Origin: Cellulomonas carbonis
GTDB taxonomy: Bacteria; Actinomycetota; Actinomycetes; Actinomycetales; Cellulomonadaceae
Assembly: GCF_014636275.1 (NCBI RefSeq)
Contig: NZ_BMEB01000001.1
Span: 921,468 to 985,467 of the forward strand
DNA: 64,000 bases
Direction: 5' to 3'
The notes under the pieces were generated by a model. The model saw only the letters and a list, made by a program, of their open reading frames with translations, made no database searches and was not told the origin of the DNA. Position numbers and translations under genes: made by a program. Shown here in pieces: positions 40,238 through 48,782 of this stretch (within the stretch, counting starts at the first letter, position 1; each line of letters starts with the position of its first letter).

Positions 40238-40948
40238 TCACGCCGGGAGGCTCGGCGCCTTCCTGCTCGCGAGCACCTGGTCGACCAGACCGTACTCGAG
40301 CGCCTGCTGCGCGGTGAGGATCTTGTCGCGCTCGATGTCGTTGCGGATCTTGTCGACGTCCTGGCCCGTGTGCCGGGCCAGCGTCTCCTCGAGCCACTCG
40401 CGCATGCGGATGAGCTCGTTCGCGTGGATCTCGATGTCCGAGGCCTGCGCGTAGCCGCCGCCCTCCATCGCGGGCTGGTGGATCAGCACCCGCGCGTTCG
40501 GCAGCGCCAGCCGCTTGCCGGGGGCGCCGGCCGAGAGGAGCACCGCGGCGGCCGACGCGGCCTGACCGAGGCACACCGTCGCGATCTGCGGCTTGATGTA
40601 CTGCATCGTGTCGTAGATCGCCGTGAGCGCGGTGAACGAGCCGCCGGGCGAGTTGATGTAGATCGTGATGTCGCGGTCCGGGTCCTGGCTCTCCAGGACC
40701 AGGAGCTGGGCCATCACGTCGTCGGCCGAGGCGTCGTCGACCTGCACCCCGAGGAAGATGATCCGGTCCTCGAACAGCTTGGTGTAGGGGTCCTGGCGCT
40801 TGAACCCGTAGGCCGTGCGCTCCTCGAACTGGGGCAGGACGTAGCGCGACGACGGCGTGCCGTACGGCAGCGCGCCACGGCCGGCGGTCCCGCCGAAACC
40901 GCCCGCCAGGGCGGAGGCGCGGGCGATGAACTGGTGCTCGGTGCTCAC
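40238..40948 (-). CDS. clpP2: ATP-dependent Clp protease proteolytic subunit ClpP2
   Basis: Serine peptidase, 236 residues, including a long N-terminal segment before the first conserved helix; actinobacterial ClpP2 has a propeptide removed on activation. The catalytic Ser is in [10 protein letters not shown], His in VLIHQP, and the oligomerisation motif YINSPGGS is present. The GTG at 40948 has GAGGAG upstream. Actinobacteria use a mixed ClpP1-ClpP2 tetradecamer, and the partner is encoded 47 bp upstream. Confidence 0.97.
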   Translation of the reverse strand: MSTEHQFIARASALAGGFGGTAGRGALPYGTPSSRYVLPQFEERTAYGFKRQDPYTKLFEDRIIFLGVQVDDASADDVMAQLLVLESQDPDRDITIYINSPGGSFTALTAIYDTMQYIKPQIATVCLGQAASAAAVLLSAGAPGKRLALPNARVLIHQPAMEGGGYAQASDIEIHANELIRMREWLEETLARHTGQDVDKIRNDIERDKILTAQQALEYGLVDQVLASRKAPSLPA

Positions 40949-40995
40949 TGGTGCTCCTCGGTGTGTGGTGGCCGTCGGGCGTCGGGCGGGGCCGC

Positions 40996-41634
40996 TCAGG
41001 CCCCGGTGGTCCCGCCGCCGCCGCTGACCGACCGGGCGTGCGTGACGACGTGGTCGATGAAGCCGTACTCGAGGGCCTCGGGAGCGGTGAACCAGCGGTC
41101 GCGGTCGGCGTCCGCGTTGATCTGCTCGACGCTCTTGCCCGTCTGCTCGGCCGTGAGCTCGGCGAGGACGCGCTTCATGTGGAGGATCAGCTCGGCGTTG
41201 ATGCGCACGTCGGTCGCGGTCCCGCCGATGCCGCCCGACGGCTGATGCATCATCACGCGGGCGTGCGGCGTCGCGTAGCGCTTGCCCTTGGCGCCCGAGG
41301 AGAGCAGGAACTGCCCCATCGACGCCGCCATGCCCATCGCGACGGTGGCGACGTCCGGCTCGATGTACTGCATCGTGTCGTAGATCGCCATGCCCGCCGT
41401 GATCGAGCCACCGGGCGAGTTGATGTAGAGGTAGATGTCCTTCTCGGGGTCCTCGGCGGCGAGGAGCATCATCTGCGCGCAGATCGCGTTCGAGTTCTCG
41501 TCCCGGACCTCGGAGCCGAGCCAGATGATGCGCTCGCGCAGCAGACGGTTGTAGATGCTGTCGTTGAGGCCCATCGAGGGGCCCTCACCGCGCGCGTCGC
41601 GCGGCGTCAGGTCTGCGTGCGTCGTCCCGTTCAC
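40996..41634 (-). CDS. clpP1: ATP-dependent Clp protease proteolytic subunit ClpP1
   Basis: Partner of ClpP2, 212 residues from the GTG at 41634 or 192 from an ATG at 41574. The GTG has GAGGAG close upstream and gives the N-terminal extension expected of a propeptide, so I prefer it, but both starts are plausible. Catalytic residues sit in MGMAASMGQ (Ser) and VMMHQP (His). It is the first gene of clpP1-clpP2-clpX, with tig about 300 bp upstream behind a strong terminator. Confidence 0.95.
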   Translation of the reverse strand: MNGTTHADLTPRDARGEGPSMGLNDSIYNRLLRERIIWLGSEVRDENSNAICAQMMLLAAEDPEKDIYLYINSPGGSITAGMAIYDTMQYIEPDVATVAMGMAASMGQFLLSSGAKGKRYATPHARVMMHQPSGGIGGTATDVRINAELILHMKRVLAELTAEQTGKSVEQINADADRDRWFTAPEALEYGFIDHVVTHARSVSGGGGTTGA

Positions 41635-41878
41635 AGCTCTCCTCGTCGTGGACCACCCGGGGAGTCCCCCGGCCCTCTCGGTTCGCAGCGACCCTAACGC
41701 GGTGAGCCGACACGGCACGCGCGCCGCGGGGCCTTTTCGCTGTCGGCGCACCCACGCCGACCCGTCTCCCCCGCGGCTCTCCGCGTCCCCCGGGCCAGCG
41801 GCTGACGACACGTCTCGACCTCGCGGCCCGGCGCCGGCACGGCGCGTCGATCCGGGCACCCGCGCAGCGCCCGGACAG

Positions 41879-41920
41879 CCGAGAGCCCCGCCCCCGACGA
41901 CGCGGGGACGGGGCTCTCGG
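41879..41920 (-). terminator. tig terminator
   Basis: CCGAGAGCCCCG and CGGGGCTCTCGG form a perfect 12-bp stem, with CCCC/GGGG extending inward, 17 bp past the trigger-factor stop. Confidence 0.85.
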
Positions 41921-41936
41921 AAGGCTCCCGACCGGG

Positions 41937-43313
41937 TCAGGCCTCGGCGCGCTCCTCGGCGGCGGCGTCGTTGTCCGACGCGGCGTCGGCGGCCTCCGTG
42001 GCGGCCTGCTCGGCAGCCTCGGCGGCGGCGTCCTCCTCGTCCGAGCCGATGTACTCGCTCAGGTCCACGGCGGAGCCGGTCGAGTCCACGACCGAGACCG
42101 AGCGCAGCGCGACCGCGACGGCCTTCGACCGCCCGACCTCGGCGATCATGACCGGGATCTGGCCCTGCTCGTCGACCGTGCGGATGAACGTGTTCGGGTC
42201 CATGCCGTACTGGCGCGACGCCGAGACCAGGTACTCGAGCAGCTCGCTCTGGCCGACCTTGACCTCGAGCCTCTCGGCGAGCGTGTCGAGCAGGATCTGC
42301 GTGCGCAGCGCGTCCTGCGCCTGCTCCGTGACCTCGGTGCGGTGCTCGTCGTCCTCGAGTCGTCCCTCGGACTCGAGGTGGCGGTGCACCTCGGCCTCGA
42401 CGACGCCCGACGGGACCGGGATCTCCACCGCGGCCTGGAGCTGCTTGACGAGCTCGTCGCGCGCCTGGACGGCCTGGTTCTGGACCTTGGTGCGGCCGAC
42501 CTGGGCGCGCAGGTCCTCACGCAGCTCGTCGAGCGTGTCGAACTCCGACGCGAGCTGGGCGAACTCGTCGTCGGCGTCGGGCAGCTCGCGCGTCTTCACG
42601 GTCGTCGCGGTCACCGTGACCAGAGCGGTCTCGCCCGCGTGCTCGCCACCGGCGAGCGCCGTCTCGAACGACGTCGTCTCGCCCGCCGACAGGCCGGTGA
42701 GCGCCTCGTCCAGCCCGTCGAGCATGTTGCCCGAGCCGATCTGGTAGGAGATGCCGCTCACCGAGTCGACCTCCTCCTCGCCGACGGTCGCCGTCAGGTC
42801 GAGCACGACGTAGTCGCCCTCGGCCGCGGGGCGGTCGACGCCCACGAGGGTCCCGAACCGCTCGCGCAGCGCGTCGAGCCGCGCGTCGACGTCCTCGTCG
42901 GACACCGCGACGTCGTCGACCGTGACGGTCAGGCCCGAGAGCTCGGGCAGCTCGAACGCCGGCCGCACCTCGACCTGGGCCGTGAAGGTGAGACCACCCT
43001 CGGTGCCGGTCAGCGCGGGGATCTCGGTGACCTCGATCTCGGGCTGGCCGAGGGGGCGCAGGTCCGCCTCGTTGACCGCCTGGCGGTAGAACGTCGGCAT
43101 CCCGTCGTTGACGGCGTGCTCGATGATCGCGGGCCGGCCCACGCGCTGCTCGAGGAGCCGCGGCGGCACCTTGCCCTTGCGGAAGCCGGGGATCTGCACC
43201 TGCGAGCCGATGTGCTCGTACGCGTGGTCGATGCTCGGCTTCAGCTCGTCGTACGACACCTCGACGGTCAGCTTGACCGTGGTGGGGTCCAGGGTCTCGA
43301 CGGCGCTCTTCAC
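41937..43313 (-). CDS. tig: trigger factor
   Basis: Ribosome-bound chaperone and peptidyl-prolyl isomerase, 458 residues. The ribosome-binding signature lies in [19 protein letters not shown] (about 40-58), the FKBP-like domain is near 150-240, and the SurA-like C-terminal domain follows. The tail is very acidic and Ala-rich ([16 protein letters not shown]). The GTG at 43313 has GGAG about 10 nt upstream. tRNA-Pro is upstream on the same strand. Confidence 0.97.
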   Translation of the reverse strand: MKSAVETLDPTTVKLTVEVSYDELKPSIDHAYEHIGSQVQIPGFRKGKVPPRLLEQRVGRPAIIEHAVNDGMPTFYRQAVNEADLRPLGQPEIEVTEIPALTGTEGGLTFTAQVEVRPAFELPELSGLTVTVDDVAVSDEDVDARLDALRERFGTLVGVDRPAAEGDYVVLDLTATVGEEEVDSVSGISYQIGSGNMLDGLDEALTGLSAGETTSFETALAGGEHAGETALVTVTATTVKTRELPDADDEFAQLASEFDTLDELREDLRAQVGRTKVQNQAVQARDELVKQLQAAVEIPVPSGVVEAEVHRHLESEGRLEDDEHRTEVTEQAQDALRTQILLDTLAERLEVKVGQSELLEYLVSASRQYGMDPNTFIRTVDEQGQIPVMIAEVGRSKAVAVALRSVSVVDSTGSAVDLSEYIGSDEEDAAAEAAEQAATEAADAASDNDAAAEERAEA

Positions 43314-43541
43314 TGCAGTGGTCTCCAACGGCTCGGGTGTTCCGGGTGGGCCCCGGCGCAGGCGGCGGACCGCTCGCGTCGGCGTGCGGTCCCGGTGGGG
43401 TGTGCTGGCGGTGCTCCACGCACCCGTGCTCGCGCCCGACCCCGTCACACGCTCACCACGGGGGGCGAGCGGTCTGGGGCGGGGCGCGCGAACGCGGAGG
43501 GCGCGTGGCCACCCGATCGTACGGCACACGTGCGGGACCGG

Positions 43542-43615
43542 TCGGGATGGACGGATTCGAACCGACGACCTTCCGCTCCCAAAGCGGACGCGCTACCAAC
43601 CTGCGCCACATCCCG
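43542..43615 (-). tRNA. tRNA-Pro (anticodon TGG)
   Basis: A complete cloverleaf on the minus strand: acceptor CGGGATG/CATCCCG, D stem GCGC/GCGC, anticodon stem TCCGC/GCGGA with loop TTTGGGA (anticodon TGG), T loop TTCGAAT and discriminator A; CCA is not encoded. One oddity is the T stem, GTCGG with CCGTC, which leaves a U-U mismatch at the second pair. Confidence 0.95.
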
Positions 43616-43705
43616 TGGGGACGAGCCTACTGGCCGCGACCGGTCCCGTTTCCCGCCCTGGCGCGGCGACCGGCTACCCTGTCCACGCTGCCCCCCGGGG
43701 CACGT

Positions 43706-43776
43706 GCGGGCGTAGCTCAATGGTAGAGCCCCAGTCTTCCAAACTGGCTACGCGGGTTCGATTCCCGTCGCCCGCT
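43706..43776 (+). tRNA. tRNA-Gly (anticodon TCC)
   Basis: Acceptor GCGGGCG/CGCCCGC, anticodon stem CCAGT/ACTGG with loop CTTCCAA (anticodon TCC), T loop TTCGATT, discriminator T; CCA not encoded. It is divergent from tRNA-Pro with 90 bp between. TACCCT at 43676 could be its -10. Confidence 0.97.
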
Positions 43777-43884
43777 CCCTCCACCTCGATCGCCGGCTCC
43801 GCGACAGCGGCGCCGGCTCTCCACCCGGTGCCGTGACCACCCGACACCCTGACCGCCCGGCGCGCGCGTCGGGCACGGCCCACC

Positions 43885-43890
43885 TACGCT
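43885..43890 (+). promoter_or_regulatory. -10 element of a probable leaderless nagZ promoter
   Basis: TACGCT is followed by six bases and the GTG start of nagZ. There is no Shine-Dalgarno sequence, so transcription probably begins at the start codon. Confidence 0.55.
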
Positions 43891-43896
43891 CGGCCC

Positions 43897-45174
43897 GTGA
43901 GCCGCCGATCCCCCGGCAGCGGCCCCGCGACGGTGCTGCTGTCCTGCACCCTCGTCCTCGCCGCGTGCTCGGTCCCGCTCGGCTCCACCGCCGCACCGGC
44001 CGCCGTGGGCGCGGCGGGCGGCGCCGAGCACGTCGGCGACCGGGGTCCCGGCGCCGTCGCGGGGACGGGTTCCGCGCCCGCCGCCGACGACGACGCGTGC
44101 ACCCCGGCGCCGCTCGCCGACCGCGCCGCGGCCGTGCTCGTCGTCGGCCTGCCGCACGTGACCAGCCCGGACGACCCGCTCGTGGCGGAGGTGACGCGGG
44201 TCGGCGTCGGCGGGGTCTTCCTGTCCGAGGCGAACGTCGTCGACGCCTCGCAGGTCACCGAGCTCGTCGCCGGGCTGCGCGAGCGGTCGCCGCGGCCCCT
44301 CGTGGTGTCGACCGACGAGGAGTCCGGGAGGGTCTCGGTCACCCGTGCGATCGTCGGGTCCGGTCCGTCGCCGCGTCGCCTCGCGGCCCAGCGCACGCCC
44401 GACGAGGTCCGCGAGGTCGCGGCGGGCATCGGGGAGCGGCTCGCGGCCGTCGGCGTCGACCTGGACCTCGCCCCCTCGCTCGACCTCGACGACGGGCCGT
44501 GGGACGGGACGATCGGCGACCGGTCGTTCGGCGGCGACCCCGAGGTGGCGTCCGAGTACGGCCTCGCGTTCGCGGCCGGGCTCGACGACGCGGGCGTCGT
44601 CCCGACCGTCAAGCACTTCCCCGGCCACGGGAGCTCGTCGGCCGACACCCACCGCACGTCCGACGTCGTCGCCGCCCCGCTCGCGGAGCTCCAGAGCCAC
44701 GACCTGGAGCCGTTCCAGGACGCGGTCGACGCGGGGGCGCCCGTCGTCATGCTCAACCACCTCGCGTACGAGGCGCTCAACCCGGACCTGCCGGCGTCCC
44801 TCAGCCCGGGGGCCTACGCGCTGCTGCGGGACATGGGGTTCGAGGGCGTCGCGATCACCGACAGCATCGGCATGGGCGCCGTGAACACGCGCTGGGACTT
44901 CCCCACCGCGACCGTCCTCGCGGTCCAGGCCGGTGCCGACGCGGTCCTCGCCACCGACGGCACGCAGGCCGCCGTGATGCGCGACGCCCTCGTAGCGGCC
45001 GTCCGGTCGGGCGAACTCGCGGAGGAGCGTCTCGACGTCGCCGCCGCCCGCACGACCGCGCTCGCCGGGGGCGACCCGGTCGCCATGTCGTGCCTCGACG
45101 TCCGCCTCCCCCGGCTCGACGTCGACCGCGACGAGGCACCGCCCCCGGAGGCGTCCGGTCGCGCCGACGGCTGA
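43897..45174 (+). CDS. nagZ: beta-N-acetylhexosaminidase, glycoside hydrolase family 3, lipoprotein
   Basis: Secreted lipoprotein of 425 residues (lipobox LAAC, Cys24) followed by an Ala/Gly-rich linker to about 65. The GH3 NagZ-type barrel shows KHFPGHG (239-245) with the catalytic His/Asp region SADTH, and the nucleophile Asp322 in ITDSIGMGAV. Such enzymes remove GlcNAc from cell-wall fragments or glycans. The C-terminus is short, with no second GH3 domain. The GTG lacks a ribosome-binding site and TACGCT lies 6 nt upstream. Confidence 0.9.
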   Translation: MSRRSPGSGPATVLLSCTLVLAACSVPLGSTAAPAAVGAAGGAEHVGDRGPGAVAGTGSAPAADDDACTPAPLADRAAAVLVVGLPHVTSPDDPLVAEVTRVGVGGVFLSEANVVDASQVTELVAGLRERSPRPLVVSTDEESGRVSVTRAIVGSGPSPRRLAAQRTPDEVREVAAGIGERLAAVGVDLDLAPSLDLDDGPWDGTIGDRSFGGDPEVASEYGLAFAAGLDDAGVVPTVKHFPGHGSSSADTHRTSDVVAAPLAELQSHDLEPFQDAVDAGAPVVMLNHLAYEALNPDLPASLSPGAYALLRDMGFEGVAITDSIGMGAVNTRWDFPTATVLAVQAGADAVLATDGTQAAVMRDALVAAVRSGELAEERLDVAAARTTALAGGDPVAMSCLDVRLPRLDVDRDEAPPPEASGRADG

Positions 45175-45203
45175 TTGCCGCCGCCGCCGCGACCGGATAG
45201 CGT
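45175..45203 (+). promoter_or_regulatory. promoter of the cysK leader transcript
   Basis: TTGCCG (45175-45180), a 17-bp spacer, then TAGCGT (45198-45203). It starts directly after the nagZ stop codon and about 65 bp before the leader peptide. The same -35 and spacing occur before the second sulfur leader at 48.44 kb. Confidence 0.65.
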
Positions 45204-45267
45204 CGCGCCAGACCCGCCGCCGCACCGCTCGGCGTGCGCCGACGCACCACCCCAGGAGGACGGCCCC

Positions 45268-45399
45268 ATGGCAGGAGCCACCGCGACCGCGGACGGCAGC
45301 CTGACCTCGGCCCCGGCGGAGGCGGTCCGTCGCGTCGCGACCTGCCTCGCACCGACGCGCGCCGTCCGGACCGCCACCGACGGCTGTCGCTGTCGCTAG
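45268..45399 (+). CDS. candidate cysteine-responsive leader peptide upstream of cysK
   Basis: Forty-three codons from the ATG at 45268, with AGGAGG 8 nt before it. The peptide ends DGCRCR followed by TAG, with two TGT codons in the last four positions and one TGC near residue 26. A clustered Cys pair at the very end, directly before a strong hairpin and the cysteine synthase operon, is the layout of a ribosome-mediated attenuator: scarce Cys-tRNA would stall the ribosome on the hairpin edge. Cys-rich upstream ORFs of this kind control sulfur genes in mycobacteria; whether this one does is inferred. Confidence 0.72.
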   Translation: MAGATATADGSLTSAPAEAVRRVATCLAPTRAVRTATDGCRCR

Positions 45400-45446
45400 A
45401 GCGCTGGCCCCTACCGGACGCGGGCACGCCCCGTCCCGCCAGCGCT
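45400..45446 (+). terminator. nested hairpin abutting the cysK leader stop codon (candidate attenuator)
   Basis: AGCGCTGGC (45400-45408) pairs perfectly with GCCAGCGCT (45438-45446), and inside it GGACG/CGTCC and GGG/CCC pair around a small loop. The stem begins on the base after the leader TAG, so a ribosome on the last codons would cover and open it. No U-tract. A TCCTCC at 45484-45489 could pair with the cysK Shine-Dalgarno GGAGGA at 45660-45665. Confidence 0.65.
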
Positions 45447-45671
45447 CCTCGTCGGCCCCCTCGCCGGCGCGCCGGCACGTCGGTCCTCCCGCACGGGCAT
45501 CGCGACGAGCCCGCGCCGGACCCCACGCGGCCCCACCGGCCCCAGCACCCCGACCTCCACGCAGCCCCACGGGGCTCGCACGGAATGCACGTCACCACCC
45601 GGCGGTTCACGCCCGTGAGCCCATCGGACATCCACGCAGGCCACGACGGCCCTCGACCCGGAGGAACACGC

Positions 45672-46604
45672 ATGCGCATCCACGACGACGTCACGACCCT
45701 GATCGGCAGCACGCCCCTCGTCCGTCTCAACCGGGTCACGGAGGGCGCCGGCGCCACGGTCGTCGCGAAGCTCGAGTTCTACAACCCGGCGAGCTCGGTC
45801 AAGGACCGGATCGGCGTCTCGATCGTCGACGCGGCCGAGAAGTCCGGTGAGCTGCGGCCCGGCGGCACGATCGTCGAGGCGACGAGCGGGAACACCGGCA
45901 TCGCGCTCGCGATGGTCGGCGCGGCCCGCGGGTACGACGTCGTGCTCGCGATGCCCGAGACGATGTCGAAGGAGCGCCGCGCGCTGCTGCGGGCCTTCGG
46001 CGCCGAGCTGGTGCTGACCCCCGGTTCCGAGGGCATGAAGGGTGCGGTGTCGCGCGCCGAGCAGATCGTCGCCGAGCGCCCGGGTGCGATCCTCGCCCGC
46101 CAGTTCGCCAACGAGGCCAACCCCGCGATCCACCGCGCCACGACGGCCGAGGAGATCTGGGCGGACACCGACGGCCAGGTCGACGTCTTCGTCGCCGGCA
46201 TCGGCACGGGCGGCACGATCACGGGCGTCGGCCAGGTGCTCAAGGAGCGCAAGCCGGGCGTCCAGGTCGTCGCGGTCGAGCCCGCGGAGTCCCCGATCCT
46301 CAACGGCGGCCAGCCCGGGCCGCACAAGATCCAGGGCATCGGGGCCAACTTCGTCCCCGAGATCCTCGACACGAGCGTCTACGACGAGGTGTTCGACGTC
46401 GACGCCGAGACGGCGGTGCGGGTCGCGCGCGAGACGGCGAAGCAGGAGGGGCTGCTGGTCGGGATCTCGTCCGGCGCCGCGATCCACGCCGCCGTCGAGA
46501 TCGCCAAGCGCCCCGAGAACGAGGGCAAGCTCGTCGTCGTGATCATCCCGTCGTTCGGCGAGCGCTACCTGAGCTCGATCCTCTACTCGGACCTGATGGA
46601 CTGA
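45672..46604 (+). CDS. cysK: cysteine synthase A (O-acetylserine sulfhydrylase)
   Basis: PLP enzyme converting O-acetylserine and sulfide to cysteine, 310 residues. The PLP lysine is Lys44 in [25 protein letters not shown] and the C-terminal SSGAA are intact. The ATG at 45672 follows GGAGGA. It is preceded by a 270-bp leader with a Cys-rich peptide and a hairpin, and its stop overlaps the start of cysE by one base, so the two steps of cysteine synthesis are co-expressed. Confidence 0.97.
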   Translation: MRIHDDVTTLIGSTPLVRLNRVTEGAGATVVAKLEFYNPASSVKDRIGVSIVDAAEKSGELRPGGTIVEATSGNTGIALAMVGAARGYDVVLAMPETMSKERRALLRAFGAELVLTPGSEGMKGAVSRAEQIVAERPGAILARQFANEANPAIHRATTAEEIWADTDGQVDVFVAGIGTGGTITGVGQVLKERKPGVQVVAVEPAESPILNGGQPGPHKIQGIGANFVPEILDTSVYDEVFDVDAETAVRVARETAKQEGLLVGISSGAAIHAAVEIAKRPENEGKLVVVIIPSFGERYLSSILYSDLMD

Positions 46605-47191
46605 TGGGTCGACGTCTGTGGCGCTTCCTCCAGGTCCTCGTCGAGGACCTGGACGCGGCGCGCCATCGCGACCCCGCGGCGCGGACCCGGCTCGAGGTCG
46701 CACTCGGCTACCCGGGCCTGCACGCGGTCTGGGTGTACCGCGTGACGCACCGCATGTGGCGCGAGCCCGGTCTGCGGCTCGCGGCGCGGCTCGCGTCGCA
46801 GGCGGCGCGCGCGGCGACGGGTGTGGAGATCCACCCGGGCGCGGTGCTGGGCCAACGGCTCTTCATCGACCACGGGATGGGTGTCGTGATCGGCGAGACG
46901 GCCGTGGTCGGCGACGACGTGGTCCTGTTCCACGGGTCCACGCTCGGGGGCAAGAGCATGACGCACGGCAAGCGGCACCCGACGCTCGGCGACCGGGTCG
47001 TCGTCGGCGCGGGCGCCAAGGTCCTCGGCCCGGTGTGGGTCGGTGACGGCGCGCAGATCGGCGCCAACGCCGTCGTCGTCAAGGACGTCCCCGCCGACGC
47101 GACAGCGGTCGGCGTGCCGGCCGTGGTGCGCACCCGCCCGGCGTCGGCCCCGGCCGCCGAGCTGGTCGAGGACCCCGCGATCTACATCTGA
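46604..47191 (+). CDS. cysE: serine O-acetyltransferase
   Basis: Makes O-acetylserine from serine and acetyl-CoA for CysK. The product has 195 residues, the short EpsC-like form. Left-handed beta-helix hexapeptide repeats run from about 80 ([21 protein letters not shown]) to 175, with the catalytic HGM and [14 protein letters not shown] region. The C-terminus ends DPAIYI, giving the terminal Ile that normally inserts into the CysK active site to form the cysteine synthase complex. The ATG overlaps the cysK stop (TGATG). Confidence 0.96.
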   Translation: MGRRLWRFLQVLVEDLDAARHRDPAARTRLEVALGYPGLHAVWVYRVTHRMWREPGLRLAARLASQAARAATGVEIHPGAVLGQRLFIDHGMGVVIGETAVVGDDVVLFHGSTLGGKSMTHGKRHPTLGDRVVVGAGAKVLGPVWVGDGAQIGANAVVVKDVPADATAVGVPAVVRTRPASAPAAELVEDPAIYI

Positions 47192-47202
47192 CCGGCCCGA
47201 CG

Positions 47203-47236
47203 GACGGCCCGCCGCTCAGCGCAGCGGCGGGCCGTC
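47203..47236. terminator. bidirectional terminator between cysE and the DUF808 gene
   Basis: A perfect 14-bp stem (GACGGCCCGCCGCT with AGCGGCGGGCCGTC) and a 6-nt loop, 12 bp past the cysE stop. It includes the last codons of the convergent DUF808 gene, so it can serve both. Confidence 0.85.
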
Positions 47237-48286
47237 CTCGTGCTCGGCCACGGGCTGCGTACCGCGCGCACCGGGATCGTGGGGGGCGGCACGTCCGACG
47301 TCGTGCCCGGCGTCGTGCCCGGCGTCGTGCGCCGAGCCGTGCCCGGCGTCGTGCTTCGTCCCGCGCCGCGGGACGACGTGCATGACGGCGACGACGAGCG
47401 CCCCGACCACGAGCCCGAACAGCGCGGACGCGAGCGTGTTGACGCTCCAGGCGAGGAACCCGCCGATCCCCGCGACCCCGGCCACGCCCTCCTCCATGTG
47501 GTGGACCAGCTCGTACGGCGCGTGCCACCCGAGCTCGTCGACGCCGACCAGGAGGATGTGGCCGCCGACCCACAGCATCGCCGCGATGCCGACGGTCGAG
47601 AGGACCGCGAGCACCTTGGGCATGGCGGCGACCAGCAGCCGCCCGAGGCGCGCGACGGCGCCGGACCGCGTCGTCGCGAGGTGCAGGCCGATGTCGTCCA
47701 TCTTCACGATGAGCGCGACGACGCCGTACACGAGCGCCGTGATCCCGAGCGCGACGACGACGAGGATGACCGCGCGCGACGCGAACGGCTCGTCGGCGAC
47801 CTCGTTGAGCGAGATCACCATGATCTCGGCCGAGAGGATGAAGTCCGTCCGGATCGCGCCGGAGACCATCGCCTTCTCCTGGTCGGCGCCCCGCGCCGCC
47901 GCCGGGACCTCGCGGTGCTCCTTGCTGTGCCCCGTGACGAGCTCGTAGATCTTCTCGGCACCCTCGAAGGCGAGGTACGTGCCGCCGACCATGAGGATCG
48001 GCGTGAGCAGCCACGGGAGGAACTGGCTCAGCAGCAGCGCGGCCGGGAGGATGAAGAGCAGCTTGTTGCGCAGCGACCCGATCGCGATGCGCTTGATGAT
48101 CGGCAGCTCGCGGTTGGCCGTGAAGCCGTGGACGTAGCGCGGGGTCACCGCCGTGTCGTCGATGACGACACCCGCAGCCTTCGCGCTGGCGCGACCCGCT
48201 GCCGCACCGATGTCGTCGACCGACGCCGCGGCGAGCTTGGCCAGCGCCGCGATGTCGTCGAGGAGAGCCGCCAGCCCGCCTGCCAT
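47216..48286 (-). CDS. DUF808 family membrane protein with a His-rich tail
   Basis: Integral membrane protein of 356 residues resembling YedI/DUF808; function unknown. The N-terminus (LLDDIAALAKLAAASVDDIG) and the TVTP-like region AVTPRYVHGFTANRELPIIKRI are typical, followed by about seven hydrophobic segments. After residue 300 comes a cytoplasmic or exposed tail with repeated GHDA/HDAGHD units encoded by 12-bp tandem repeats near 47296-47356, a possible metal-binding stretch. The ATG at 48286 follows GAGGGAGA. It ends inside the shared terminator with cysE. Confidence 0.88.
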   Translation of the reverse strand: MAGGLAALLDDIAALAKLAAASVDDIGAAAGRASAKAAGVVIDDTAVTPRYVHGFTANRELPIIKRIAIGSLRNKLLFILPAALLLSQFLPWLLTPILMVGGTYLAFEGAEKIYELVTGHSKEHREVPAAARGADQEKAMVSGAIRTDFILSAEIMVISLNEVADEPFASRAVILVVVALGITALVYGVVALIVKMDDIGLHLATTRSGAVARLGRLLVAAMPKVLAVLSTVGIAAMLWVGGHILLVGVDELGWHAPYELVHHMEEGVAGVAGIGGFLAWSVNTLASALFGLVVGALVVAVMHVVPRRGTKHDAGHGSAHDAGHDAGHDVGRAAPHDPGARGTQPVAEHEDGPPLR

Positions 48287-48442
48287 CAGATCTCCCTCGT
48301 GCCCGCGCCGCGTGCGGCGGGCGTCGTCGTCGTCACACGCGCCAGGGTAGGGCCGAGGCGTCGCCGCCGCCGCGCGGCACCTGACGCGCCGGGCAGGCGC
48401 CGCCCGTGCCGTCTCGACATGTGAGGCGATCTGGCCCGGTCG

Positions 48443-48471
48443 TTGCCGTGTCAACCTCGCTGGCCTACTCT
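48443..48471 (+). promoter_or_regulatory. promoter of the ssuBAC-acs-metY operon
   Basis: TTGCCG (48443-48448), a 17-bp spacer, then TACTCT (48466-48471), about 75 bp upstream of the Met/Cys-rich leader ORF. Same -35 hexamer and spacing as the cysK leader promoter. Confidence 0.7.
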
Positions 48472-48544
48472 GGCGACGTCGGTCCAGGGACCGAACACGT
48501 CGTCTCGAACAGCGAGACGCCTGCGAGGGGAGGAGGTCAGCGCC

Positions 48545-48625
48545 ATGCACTGTCGAGTCGACATGATGATGGCGCTGCCGATGATGGCCTCCCTCTGTGG
48601 CTGCATGCCACGCGCTGGCGCCTGA
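48545..48625 (+). CDS. candidate Met/Cys-rich leader peptide upstream of the sulfur ABC operon
   Basis: Twenty-six codons from the ATG at 48545, which has a perfect AGGAGG 8 nt upstream. The peptide begins MHCRVDMMMALPMM and continues ASLCGCM; it has seven Met and three Cys, so ten of 26 residues carry sulfur. Runs of three and two Met codons and the C-G-C triplet are far from random in this genome. It lies between a good promoter and ssuB, 157 bp upstream. The CRVD start resembles the RxVDLCR pattern I recall from leader peptides annotated before actinobacterial sulfur genes. It is most likely a regulatory peptide whose translation senses Met and/or Cys supply. Confidence 0.75.
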   Translation: MHCRVDMMMALPMMASLCGCMPRAGA

Positions 48626-48782
48626 CGAGCCGACCCGCTCCCCGAGGGAGCCCGCCGTCCGGGTCCACCGACGGACCTAGGTAGCCAGCGCAGACCCAGC
48701 CCCGTCCCGCACGCCCGTGCCGGACGTCCCGGCCCGCGTCGCGCGCCCGTGGACGACGGCCACGCCCCCCGAGGACTCCCTG

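Noticed and set aside
47296-47360. The 12-bp repeats in the DUF808 gene as a CRISPR or regulatory repeat array
   Set aside because: They are in frame within the coding sequence and encode regular GHDA units, so they are a coding repeat.
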